NCBI GenBank assembly: GCA_050011535.1
Contig: JBEKIX010000003.1
Location: 1-64,000, forward strand
DNA: 64,000 nt
Direction: 5' to 3'
DNA from: JAFNAG01 sp050011535
GTDB taxonomy: Bacteria; Acidobacteriota; UBA6911
The translations under genes were made by a program, and so were the position numbers. Shown in pieces: positions 17,430 to 25,587 of the stretch (the stretch's first letter is position 1; each line of letters opens with the position of its first letter). The notes under the pieces are model-generated. The model worked only from the letters and a program-made list of their open reading frames with translations, was not told where the DNA came from and made no database searches.

Positions 17430-19547
17430 ATGAGTTTTGTGACGCCGTGGTTTTTGCTGGGGGGACTGGTGCTTGCGGTTCCTATCCTGCTCCATCTCAT
17501 CAGGCGGGAGAGCGCCCAGAAGATCGAGTTCCCCACGCTGATGTTCCTTCGCAAGGTGAGCAAGCGCACCATACGCTATCAGAAACTGCGCCACTTGCTC
17601 CTTTTTCTGCTGCGTCTCCTCGCACTTCTGTTGCTCGTGTTTGCGTTCATGCGCCCCTTTGTTAACCGGCCTCAGGCGTCGGCAGCCCCGGGCGGACGCG
17701 CGACGGTTGCGCATGTCATTATGCTCGACAATTCGATGAGCATGGACTATGGCGACCGTTGGGCACGCGCCCGCGAAGCAGCCGCGAGAATCGCGCGCGG
17801 CGCGCAACCCGGAGACAAAGTTTCGTTGCTGGAGTTTTCGGATCGAACCAATGTCCTCACTTTGCCCGCAACCGATTTTGGCGTGGTCCTGGATCTGATC
17901 AACAACAGCACGGAGATCACAGACCGTCCGACAAGATATGGCCAGGCGCTCAAGATCGCCGAAAAGGCGGCCCTAGATTCCGGGGCCGACAAACGGATCA
18001 TCCATTTGATATCCGACTTTCAGAAGAGCGGTTGGGCGGCGGATGAACAAGATTTTCGTCTGAGTTCACAAGTCGAGCTGCAGTGCACAGACGTGGGTTC
18101 GGATCAATACAGCAATCTCTCAATCGGGGACATCCAGCTTGTCGAGAACGACGAGGAGAAAGGAGGGGGACTCAAGATTCGATTCTCCATATTCAATTTC
18201 GGCACGGAGAATCGCAGCGGGACGCGCGTCACCATGTCGGTGGATGGCCGCGCCGTCGCGGAAAAGCGTGTGGATACTGCCAGGGGCGCCGTGCAGGGCA
18301 TGGAATTCGACTTGCCCGGCCTCACTTCCGGAGTGCACAACGTGGCGCTCGAGGTCGACGACCCGCGCCTGACTCGCGACAATCGTTTTTCCATGACTCT
18401 GCAGGAGCGCACCAAGATTCCCGTGGTCTCGGTGGAGATCCCCAACTCGGGCCGCGGAGGGCGGGCGCCGAGCTTCTTTCTCTCCAACGCGCTGAACATC
18501 TCGGCGCTTTCGCCATACCGCCTTTCCGCCATTACGCCACAACAGTTTGCCTCGATGGGTGCGGTTACTGGAGGCCTGCTTATCTGGAACAATACTCCGG
18601 GCGGCGGCGCCGACATGCAAAAAAAGCTCCAGGATTTCGTGAGGGGCGGCGGAGGGCTCATGATTGTGCTGGCGGATTTCGCGCTGGCCGCGGACTTCAC
18701 CCGGACGTTCGGGACCTGGCTTCCGCTCAAGATCAAAGAAGTGCCGGCGAATTCCCGCCATAATCCGGATGCATCGCTTACGGAGAGTTTCACGCTGCTG
18801 ACGGATCTGCGCATGGACCACCCGATCTTTCATCCCTTTAGCGAACCGCATTCCGGGACGTTTTCCAGCGCCCGGTTTTTTGATCATGCGCGCCTCCAGG
18901 TTGCAGCCGGCGCACAGGTGCTTGCGCGCTTCGATGATGGCGATCCGGCACTGGTGGCGGCGGATGTAGACAAGGGGCGTGTCCTCGTTTTCGCATCGTC
19001 CGCCGACGATGAGACCAACGATTTGCCGGTCCACGCGATATATACGCCTTTCTGGCATCAGATTCTGCGCTATCTTGAGAATTATAGACAGGAACGTCAG
19101 TGGATGGATGTCGGCGATACCATGGCTCCCCGCAAACTGCTCGTTGAAGCCGCAGTCCGCCAGGGGAAGCGCGATGTAAATCTGAATCAGGCGATCGTGG
19201 TGATGGATCCCGCCAAGCATCGGGTTGATGTGGCGGCGGGATCGGATGCGCTGGCCTTGGATCGTGCAGGCTTTTATGAAATTCGCACCGCCGGTCTGAA
19301 CGCCAGCGTCGCTGCGAACCCGTCGCTGCGCGAATCGGATCTCAGCCACGGCAATGTGGAGGAGATGGCCGCCGGATGGGTTTCGCTCGACTCCAAAGCG
19401 CAAACCTATATCCCTAATGACGAGGGTCTCACTGCCGAGGAGCAGGACAGGAGGGCTCGCCTGTGGCGCTATCTGCTGTTCGCCGTGCTGGCGCTGCTGA
19501 TTGTCGAGGGTCTGCTGGCCAACCGCTTCATCTTGAAGCCCGAATAG
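17430..19547 (+). CDS. BatA-like membrane protein with VWA domain
   Basis: The product has 705 residues. The N-terminal BatA segment (FVTPWFLLGGLVLAVPILLHLIRR...EFPTLMFLRKV) and a second membrane helix (RHLLLFLLRLLALLLLVFAFM) precede a VWA domain with MIDAS DNSMS (HVIMLDNSMSMDYG). A beta-sandwich region (VELQCTDVGSDQYSNLSIGDI) and a GATase-like segment with FVRGGGGLMIVLADF follow. The protein ends in a membrane helix (LWRYLLFAVLALLIVEGLLA). Domain order mirrors the first VWA/GATase-like protein of the block, suggesting an ancient duplication. It is probably a MoxR client in the inner membrane. Confidence 0.92.
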   Translation: MSFVTPWFLLGGLVLAVPILLHLIRRESAQKIEFPTLMFLRKVSKRTIRYQKLRHLLLFLLRLLALLLLVFAFMRPFVNRPQASAAPGGRATVAHVIMLDNSMSMDYGDRWARAREAAARIARGAQPGDKVSLLEFSDRTNVLTLPATDFGVVLDLINNSTEITDRPTRYGQALKIAEKAALDSGADKRIIHLISDFQKSGWAADEQDFRLSSQVELQCTDVGSDQYSNLSIGDIQLVENDEEKGGGLKIRFSIFNFGTENRSGTRVTMSVDGRAVAEKRVDTARGAVQGMEFDLPGLTSGVHNVALEVDDPRLTRDNRFSMTLQERTKIPVVSVEIPNSGRGGRAPSFFLSNALNISALSPYRLSAITPQQFASMGAVTGGLLIWNNTPGGGADMQKKLQDFVRGGGGLMIVLADFALAADFTRTFGTWLPLKIKEVPANSRHNPDASLTESFTLLTDLRMDHPIFHPFSEPHSGTFSSARFFDHARLQVAAGAQVLARFDDGDPALVAADVDKGRVLVFASSADDETNDLPVHAIYTPFWHQILRYLENYRQERQWMDVGDTMAPRKLLVEAAVRQGKRDVNLNQAIVVMDPAKHRVDVAAGSDALALDRAGFYEIRTAGLNASVAANPSLRESDLSHGNVEEMAAGWVSLDSKAQTYIPNDEGLTAEEQDRRARLWRYLLFAVLALLIVEGLLANRFILKPE

Positions 19548-19592
19548 GAGTACCATATCTGCGGACTGCCGCCATGCGGCCAGGAGGAGAGC

Positions 19593-22500
19593 ATGAATTC
19601 TTATGAAAATTTGCTGTCGCGCATCCGCATGGTTCGCCGCCGCTGGCGTACACAGAAGCTGGTGAAAGGGATTGCGCTCTTTCTGATCGCCGCCGTCGCG
19701 CTCCTCATCTTGGGAATCTGGGGAGCCAATCTTTTCGGCTTCCAATCCGGCGCTGTCTGGGCCATGCGTTTCGTCACGGCGGGCGTGACGGTGTATGTCG
19801 CCCTGCATTTCTTTGTAGCACCCTTCCGGCGCCGCATCTCCGACATTCAGATTGCGCAATACATCGAAGAGCGCTACCCCGATCTCGAGGATCGCCTGGT
19901 CACGGCTGTGGAATTCGGTGAGGGAAAAGGCATTGCTCCCGGAATGCTCGATCTGCTGATCAAAGACGCCATGGAGAAGACCAGCCGCATCGACTTCTCT
20001 GTTTTTGTGAATCGGAAGCGCCTGACGATTTACGGTGCTGCGGGCGTGCTGACTTTTCTGATTCTGGTCGCTCTTCTTAACTGGGGTCCTCCGTTTTTCC
20101 AGTACGGCTTCGACCGGCTCTACGTTCAGTGGGCCGCCGCCGCGCCCCGGACTCCGTTTTTGATCGAAGTTGCGCCGGGGGATGTGGAGATTGCCAGGGG
20201 ACTCGACGAGCAAATCAAGGCCCAGCTGATCGGGTTTGATTCATCCAATGTGAAGCTTTTTACACAGCCCGCGAACTCATCGGCCTGGACTCCGGCGGAG
20301 ATGGAGCCAGAGCCGTACGGCAACGGATTCCTTTACCTGCTCGTCGATGTGAAATCGGACACGCGCTACTACGTCGCATCGGGAGACGTGAAGTCCAAGA
20401 CTTTTACCATCAAGGTCAACAATGCTCCCAGAGTGGACAAGATCGATTTGACCTACAAGTTTCCGGCCTACACCAGCATGCCCGATCAGACGGTCGAGGG
20501 CGAGGGAGATATCTCCGCGATCAAGGGCACCCATGTGGAGCTCAGAATTCACGCGAACGAGCCGACCCAGTCGGCGCGGCTCCTATTTGATGATCAAACG
20601 ACGTTGCCGCTTGCTTCCTCTGGAGATCAGAACTTCAGTGGAGCACTGACGCTAAAGCGTTCCGGTTCCTACGTCGTTCAGTTTGCGGATGCAGGCCGCA
20701 ATTCTTACGCCGCCTCTCCCGAATACGAGATGGACGCGCTTCCCGATGCCGCGCCGAAGGTCACGATTACCAAGCCGATGCGCGACGCGCGCGCGACGAG
20801 CGTCGAAGAAGTGTATACGGAAGTCAAGGCGGAAGATGACATCGGCGTGAGCCAGGTGCAACTTCACTACTCCGTGAATGGCAATCCGGAGAAGGTCGTC
20901 GAATTGTATAGCGGCAAGCCCAGCGAGAAGACCGTCGTCTCTCCGTACACGTTCTTCCTCGAAGATTTCGGCCTGCAGCCCGGGGACCTGATCTCCTATT
21001 ACGCCAAAGCCACGGACAACAACAATGCCACTGGTCCGGGAACCGGCGCTTCGGACATCTATTTCATTCATGTCCGGCCATTCGATCAGAGATACATTCA
21101 GAGCCAACAACGAGGAGGCACCGATAACAGCGGCGGCGCGCAGGGGCAGCAGGAAATGAGCCTGCAGGAAAAGGATATCATCAGCGCAACCTACAAACTC
21201 ATACGCGACAAAGACACGATGGACCCCAAGAAGTATGCGGATGACTTAAAAGCGCTCGCGCTGGCTCAGAGCAAGCTTCAGGCGCAGAATCAGGGCATCT
21301 TCGATCGCTTGTCGCGCAGAGGAGCGCTGCAGGTGAACAAGGACTGGAGCAAGCTGGGCGAGTACATGAAAGGTGCCGATGATGCCATGGGAAAGGCAGC
21401 CGTGCTTCTTGGTGCCGAAAAACCTACAGATGCGCTTCCGGAAGAACAGCGTGCCCTTCAGCAGTTGATGCGCGCCGAAGCGTTGTTTAACGAGATCCAG
21501 GTGTCTTTTGAAAACCAGAGAGGACAAGGCGGACAGCACTCGCAGGCGAGCGCCGAGGATCTGGCGGATCTGTTCGACCTGGAGATGAACAAGCTCAAGA
21601 ACCAGTATGAGACCGTGCAGCGCGGAGAGCAGCAGGCGCGGGACCAGCAGGTTGACGAAGCCATGGAGCGCCTCAAGGAACTGGCGCAGCGCCAACAGCA
21701 GCTCAACGAGCGCAATCGGATGACGGGCCGGCCGCCAGGAAGCAGCGTGGCACCATCGGGCGGGGGCGCGCAAGGCCAACAGCAAGGCAATCAGGGTAAC
21801 CAGGCGCAGGGTGCGCGCGGCAGTTCGGCGTCCTCCAACAGCAACGCCGCGCAATCTCAACAGCAACTGCTGAATGATGCCGAGAATCTTCAGCGCCAGC
21901 TGCAACGTTTGTCGCGCGAGCGGAGTTCTCCTGAATTGAACCAGGCCAGCAATCAGCTGCAGCAGGCGATCCAGCAAATGAGGCAGTCGCTGCAAGAGCA
22001 ACAGCGCAACGGCGGGGAGCCAAGTGCTCAGGGAATCAGGGCACTGCAGCAGCTGCAGCAGGCGCAGCGCTCGCTTTCACGAGGGCAGCAGACCGATTTG
22101 AATCAGGGATTGCAGCAGGCGGTCGAGGAGTCACGGGCGGTTCTCAACGAGGAGAACCGCATCCGTTCCGACGTCGACAAGTTGACGCAGGACCGCCAGA
22201 GTGGGGCCGCCCAGGAAGCCCAACAGCAGCAGCGCGAGAGCCTTGGGGAACGAAAGGGCGTCCTGGCCGATCGTGTGCAGAATCTTCAGGGACAGATCGA
22301 GGAGCTGCAGCAGCAGGCACGCAAGACGCAACCTCAAGTAAACGACAAACTGGGACAAGCCACCAGTACGATCCGCGACAGCCGGCTCCCCGAACGAATC
22401 CGCGACAACAGTCAACCTCAGATGGGAATCGAGAACTTCATCCAGGGCCGGTTGCAGGAACTCAATAAGCAGCTCGAAGCCTCCCAGAGCGCCCTGAGTC

Positions 22501-23216
22501 AGACCCAGGAAGGCAAGCTTGAGGATGCTCTCAACAGAACGAGGCAACTTGCGGAAGGGCTCCAGTCCATGCAGCAACGGCTGCAGAGCTCGCTGGGCCA
22601 GCAAGGCCAACGCGGCCAGCAGGGCCAGCAGCAGGCGCAACAAGGCCAACGTGGACAGGAAGGGCAGGGCCAAGGTCAGCAAGGCCAGCAAGGTCAGCAA
22701 GGCCAAGGCCAGCAGGGTCAGCAGGGCCAGCAAGGTCAGGGCGGACAGCGGGGGCAACAGGCTCAGGGCGGCGACCCCAACCGGCGCATTTCTGCCGGAG
22801 GCCCTCCGCAGGGAGATGTCTCAGGTGCCATGGGAGATGCCCGGCCTCCGGGTGGCGGAGGTTACAACCCAGGGGACCCGCGCCAGCAGCAGAGCGAACT
22901 GCAACAGCGATTGACGGACGCCCGTGATCTTGGCCGCCTCCTGGATCGAAACTCGGCTCCGGCGCAAAACCTGGATCAGGTCCTGCAGCAGTTGCAGCAC
23001 ATGACTGATTCCCGCCGGTATGACAGCGCCGAGGGAATCGCGAGTCTACGGCTGGCGATCGACAAACTCCACCAGGTGGAACTTGACCTCGCACGGGATC
23101 TGCAGCGCTCGCTGCAAAACGACAAGTTCTTTTACGCGGACGATAGTGAAGTGCCGGCCAGCTACAAGAAGCTGGTCGATGAATACTACAAGGCTTTGGC
23201 CAAGGTCAAGAAATAG
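19593..23216 (+). CDS. DUF4175-like giant membrane protein with Gln/Gly-rich coiled-coil region
   Basis: The product has 1207 residues. Two N-terminal membrane helices (GIALFLIAAVALLILGIWG and MRFVTAGVTVYVALHFFVA) and the motif RRRISDIQIAQYIEERYPDLEDRL resemble DUF4175 proteins. A third helix (AAGVLTFLILVALLNWGPPF) follows, then Ig-like beta domains to about residue 500. The second half is glutamine-rich predicted coiled coil, interrupted near residues 1000-1060 by a low-complexity GQQ/GQ tract. The final 120 residues (LQQRLTDARDLGRLLDRNS...YADDSEVPASYKKLVDEYYKALAKV) are ordered again and conserved in style. It closes the block 45 bp after batA. Its role is unknown; a scaffold spanning the periplasm is plausible. 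Confidence 0.85.
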   Translation: MNSYENLLSRIRMVRRRWRTQKLVKGIALFLIAAVALLILGIWGANLFGFQSGAVWAMRFVTAGVTVYVALHFFVAPFRRRISDIQIAQYIEERYPDLEDRLVTAVEFGEGKGIAPGMLDLLIKDAMEKTSRIDFSVFVNRKRLTIYGAAGVLTFLILVALLNWGPPFFQYGFDRLYVQWAAAAPRTPFLIEVAPGDVEIARGLDEQIKAQLIGFDSSNVKLFTQPANSSAWTPAEMEPEPYGNGFLYLLVDVKSDTRYYVASGDVKSKTFTIKVNNAPRVDKIDLTYKFPAYTSMPDQTVEGEGDISAIKGTHVELRIHANEPTQSARLLFDDQTTLPLASSGDQNFSGALTLKRSGSYVVQFADAGRNSYAASPEYEMDALPDAAPKVTITKPMRDARATSVEEVYTEVKAEDDIGVSQVQLHYSVNGNPEKVVELYSGKPSEKTVVSPYTFFLEDFGLQPGDLISYYAKATDNNNATGPGTGASDIYFIHVRPFDQRYIQSQQRGGTDNSGGAQGQQEMSLQEKDIISATYKLIRDKDTMDPKKYADDLKALALAQSKLQAQNQGIFDRLSRRGALQVNKDWSKLGEYMKGADDAMGKAAVLLGAEKPTDALPEEQRALQQLMRAEALFNEIQVSFENQRGQGGQHSQASAEDLADLFDLEMNKLKNQYETVQRGEQQARDQQVDEAMERLKELAQRQQQLNERNRMTGRPPGSSVAPSGGGAQGQQQGNQGNQAQGARGSSASSNSNAAQSQQQLLNDAENLQRQLQRLSRERSSPELNQASNQLQQAIQQMRQSLQEQQRNGGEPSAQGIRALQQLQQAQRSLSRGQQTDLNQGLQQAVEESRAVLNEENRIRSDVDKLTQDRQSGAAQEAQQQQRESLGERKGVLADRVQNLQGQIEELQQQARKTQPQVNDKLGQATSTIRDSRLPERIRDNSQPQMGIENFIQGRLQELNKQLEASQSALSQTQEGKLEDALNRTRQLAEGLQSMQQRLQSSLGQQGQRGQQGQQQAQQGQRGQEGQGQGQQGQQGQQGQGQQGQQGQQGQGGQRGQQAQGGDPNRRISAGGPPQGDVSGAMGDARPPGGGGYNPGDPRQQQSELQQRLTDARDLGRLLDRNSAPAQNLDQVLQQLQHMTDSRRYDSAEGIASLRLAIDKLHQVELDLARDLQRSLQNDKFFYADDSEVPASYKKLVDEYYKALAKVKK
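22590..22765 (+). repeat. In-frame minisatellite encoding GQQ/GQ repeats
   Basis: Within the DUF4175-like gene, units such as GGCCAGCAAGGT and GGCCAGCAGGGT are repeated in tandem with small variations. They encode alternating Gly and Gln with occasional Arg/Glu. The repeat length is a multiple of three so the frame is kept; copy number is likely to vary between strains. Confidence 0.85.
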
Positions 23217-23397
23217 CCTAGGCGATTCGAGGTCGAGCGGACCTCCATGTAGCTGAATCCATAAACTCGATACTGTTTTCCCGGACACGGGAAGCAGACG
23301 AGCGCAGACCGCGAGATTCGCAATCTGCGCCAGTCTGCCTTGATTCGTGTCCGCCTTATCAATCAAACTCAGATCCCAAAGTCCGCACGAGGCGACC

Positions 23398-24366
23398 ATG
23401 CGATTTGTGATTACAGGAGGCGCCGGGTTTCTAGGCAGTCACATCTGCGACCGATTGCTGCAGGATGGTCACGAGGTCATTTGCCTGGACAATCTGCTTA
23501 CAGGCAGCATAGACAACCTCGCCCACTTGATGGGCTGCGAGCGGTTCAGGTTTCTCAAGCATGATGTTACCGAGTACATATTCCTTGGAGAACCGATCGA
23601 CGGGGTTCTGCACTTTGCATCGCCGGCAAGTCCCGCAGATTATCTGGAACATCCAATCCAGACGCTCAAGGTGGGAGCGCTGGGCACTCATAAGACGCTC
23701 GGATTGGCGAAAAACAAGCGGGCCCGGTTTCTGCTGGCCAGCACCTCGGAAACCTACGGCGACCCGCTGGTGAACCCGCAGCCGGAGAACTACTGGGGCA
23801 ACGTCAATCCGATCGGTTTGCGCGGCGTTTATGACGAAGCCAAGCGCTTCGCCGAAGCCATGGCGATGGCGTACCACAGGACGCACGGCGTTGATACAAG
23901 AATTGCGCGCATCTTCAACACGTACGGCCCGCGCATGCGCCCGCATGACGGGCGCGTGGTTTCAAATTTTATTGTCCAGGCGTTGGAAGGAAAAGCGCTG
24001 ACGATTTACGGAAACGGCGAACAGACGCGCAGCTTCTGTTACGTGGAGGATGAGGTCGACGGGTTGGTCAGACTGCTCATGGCGCCCGATACCGGGGAGA
24101 TCCATGGCCCGGTCAATATCGGGAATCCTCAGGAACTCACCGTAGCAGAGATGGCACGGAAGATTCTGGATTTGACCTCCTCTGCCAGTACCATCGTTTT
24201 TGAACCGCTGCCGGAGGACGATCCCAAGGTCAGGAGGCCCGACATCACGCGCGCGCGGCAATTGCTTGGCTGGAGTCCGCGCATCTCGCTGGAAGAAGGC
24301 CTGCAGCGCACCATAACATACTTCAGGACGCGCGTCGCCGCCGCAAAGGGCGTGCGCATCGGATAG
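23398..24366 (+). CDS. UDP-glucuronate decarboxylase (UDP-xylose synthase), SDR family
   Basis: The ATG at 23398 gives 322 residues beginning MRFVITGGAGFLGSH, the NAD-binding glycine motif at the true N-terminus; the frame is open upstream but not coding-like. The active site has Ser/Thr in STSETYGDP and the catalytic YxxxK at Tyr145 and Lys149 (YDEAKR). The signature RIARIFNTYGPRMRPHDGRVVSNFI followed by GEQTRSFCYVED is characteristic of UDP-xylose synthases, which convert UDP-glucuronate to UDP-xylose. The close relative dTDP-glucose dehydratase cannot be fully excluded. It is followed at 8 bp by an aminotransferase, suggesting nucleotide-sugar supply for surface glycans. Confidence 0.88.
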   Translation: MRFVITGGAGFLGSHICDRLLQDGHEVICLDNLLTGSIDNLAHLMGCERFRFLKHDVTEYIFLGEPIDGVLHFASPASPADYLEHPIQTLKVGALGTHKTLGLAKNKRARFLLASTSETYGDPLVNPQPENYWGNVNPIGLRGVYDEAKRFAEAMAMAYHRTHGVDTRIARIFNTYGPRMRPHDGRVVSNFIVQALEGKALTIYGNGEQTRSFCYVEDEVDGLVRLLMAPDTGEIHGPVNIGNPQELTVAEMARKILDLTSSASTIVFEPLPEDDPKVRRPDITRARQLLGWSPRISLEEGLQRTITYFRTRVAAAKGVRIG

Positions 24367-24374
24367 GTATTCTG

Positions 24375-25541
24375 ATGAATGTACCGCTACTTGATCTCAA
24401 AGCGCAGTATGCGACGATTCGCGACAAAGTCAGGACTGCCGTCGATGGGGTGTTCGAAAGCCAACGCTTCGTGCTCGGTCCGAATGTGGAGACGATGGAA
24501 GCGGAGACGGCCCGTCTATGCGGCGTTCCCCATGCAATCGGCCTGGCCTCGGGGACGGATGCCCTTCTGCTGTCGCTGAAGGCGGTCGGTGCGGGCCCCG
24601 GAGATGCCGTGGTCACCGTCCCCTTTACGTTTTTTGCGACCGCGGGAGCGATCGTCAATCTGGGAGCAAGACCGGTGTTCGTGGATATCGAACCTGCCGG
24701 CTTCAGCATGGACCCCGTTCGGCTGGCCGAGCTCTTGGAGAATGACTGCACATTCGATCGTCCCGCGCGCAAACTCGTCCACCGGCAATCCGGAACCGTG
24801 ATCAAGGCAATCGTGCCGGTTCATCTCTACGGTCAATGCGCCGAAATGGACGAGATTCTGGCAATTGCCCGGCGCTACGAACTGCCTGTGATCGAAGATG
24901 CATGTCAGGCTCTGGGAGCAAAACACGTCGATCGATATGCCGGGTCGATGGGAGATCTAGGGTGTTTCAGCTTTTTCCCTTCCAAAAACCTGGGAGGGGC
25001 CGGAGATGGCGGCATGGTTGTGAGCGGCAACGAGGATCTTGCCAGGAAAATCCGATTGCTACGCGGTCATGGAATGGAACCGAAATACTACCATTCGATC
25101 GTCGGCTTCAACAGCAGGTTGGATGAGATCCAGGCTGCTGTCCTGCGCGTCAAGCTCGGCTATCTCGATGAATGGAACCAAGGGCGCAGGCGCAATGCCG
25201 CGCTCTATGAGGCTGCTTTCCTCGGTGCAGGACTGCGCGGAACCGTGAAACTACCTGCGGTCCTTGCCGGCAACCAGCACATTTTTCACCAGTATGTGAT
25301 TTGTTGCCCGAAGAGAGATGAATTGCGGGCCTTCCTTCAAAATCATGGAATTGGTACGGATATCTATTACCCCCTTCCGCTGCACAGACAAGAATGCTTC
25401 CGTGGGCTGGGGTACGGTGCCGCGAGTTTCCCGCGCTCCAATGAAGCTGCCGCGCAATGTCTGGCGCTTCCGATCTATGCGGAGCTCACTCCTGAGCAAA
25501 TCAACCACGTTGTCCGCCGCATCGCCGAATTCTATGCGTGA
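24375..25541 (+). CDS. DegT/DnrJ/EryC1/StrS family PLP-dependent sugar aminotransferase
   Basis: The product has 388 residues. The N-terminus (NVPLLDLKAQYATIRDKV) and the PLP site are typical: TDALLLSL after GLASG, aspartate in VIEDACQALGAKH (Asp175) and the Schiff-base lysine Lys204 in FFPSKNLGGAGDGG. The C-terminal part has GFNSRLDEIQAAVLRVKL and TDIYYPLPLHRQECF. Such enzymes aminate keto-sugars on nucleotide carriers. It forms an operon with the upstream UDP-sugar decarboxylase-like gene, so the substrate may be a 4-keto or 3-keto sugar nucleotide; the exact sugar cannot be read from sequence. Confidence 0.9.
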   Translation: MNVPLLDLKAQYATIRDKVRTAVDGVFESQRFVLGPNVETMEAETARLCGVPHAIGLASGTDALLLSLKAVGAGPGDAVVTVPFTFFATAGAIVNLGARPVFVDIEPAGFSMDPVRLAELLENDCTFDRPARKLVHRQSGTVIKAIVPVHLYGQCAEMDEILAIARRYELPVIEDACQALGAKHVDRYAGSMGDLGCFSFFPSKNLGGAGDGGMVVSGNEDLARKIRLLRGHGMEPKYYHSIVGFNSRLDEIQAAVLRVKLGYLDEWNQGRRRNAALYEAAFLGAGLRGTVKLPAVLAGNQHIFHQYVICCPKRDELRAFLQNHGIGTDIYYPLPLHRQECFRGLGYGAASFPRSNEAAAQCLALPIYAELTPEQINHVVRRIAEFYA

Positions 25542-25587
25542 GGGGCTGCGTTCCAAGCGCCATGAGAGCAGATGCAATGCGGCGCGA

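Noticed and set aside
18120..20213. A 697-codon open frame antisense to batA and the DUF4175-like gene
   Set aside because: It mirrors the codon bias of the sense genes, has no family features, and both sense genes are clearly recognisable.
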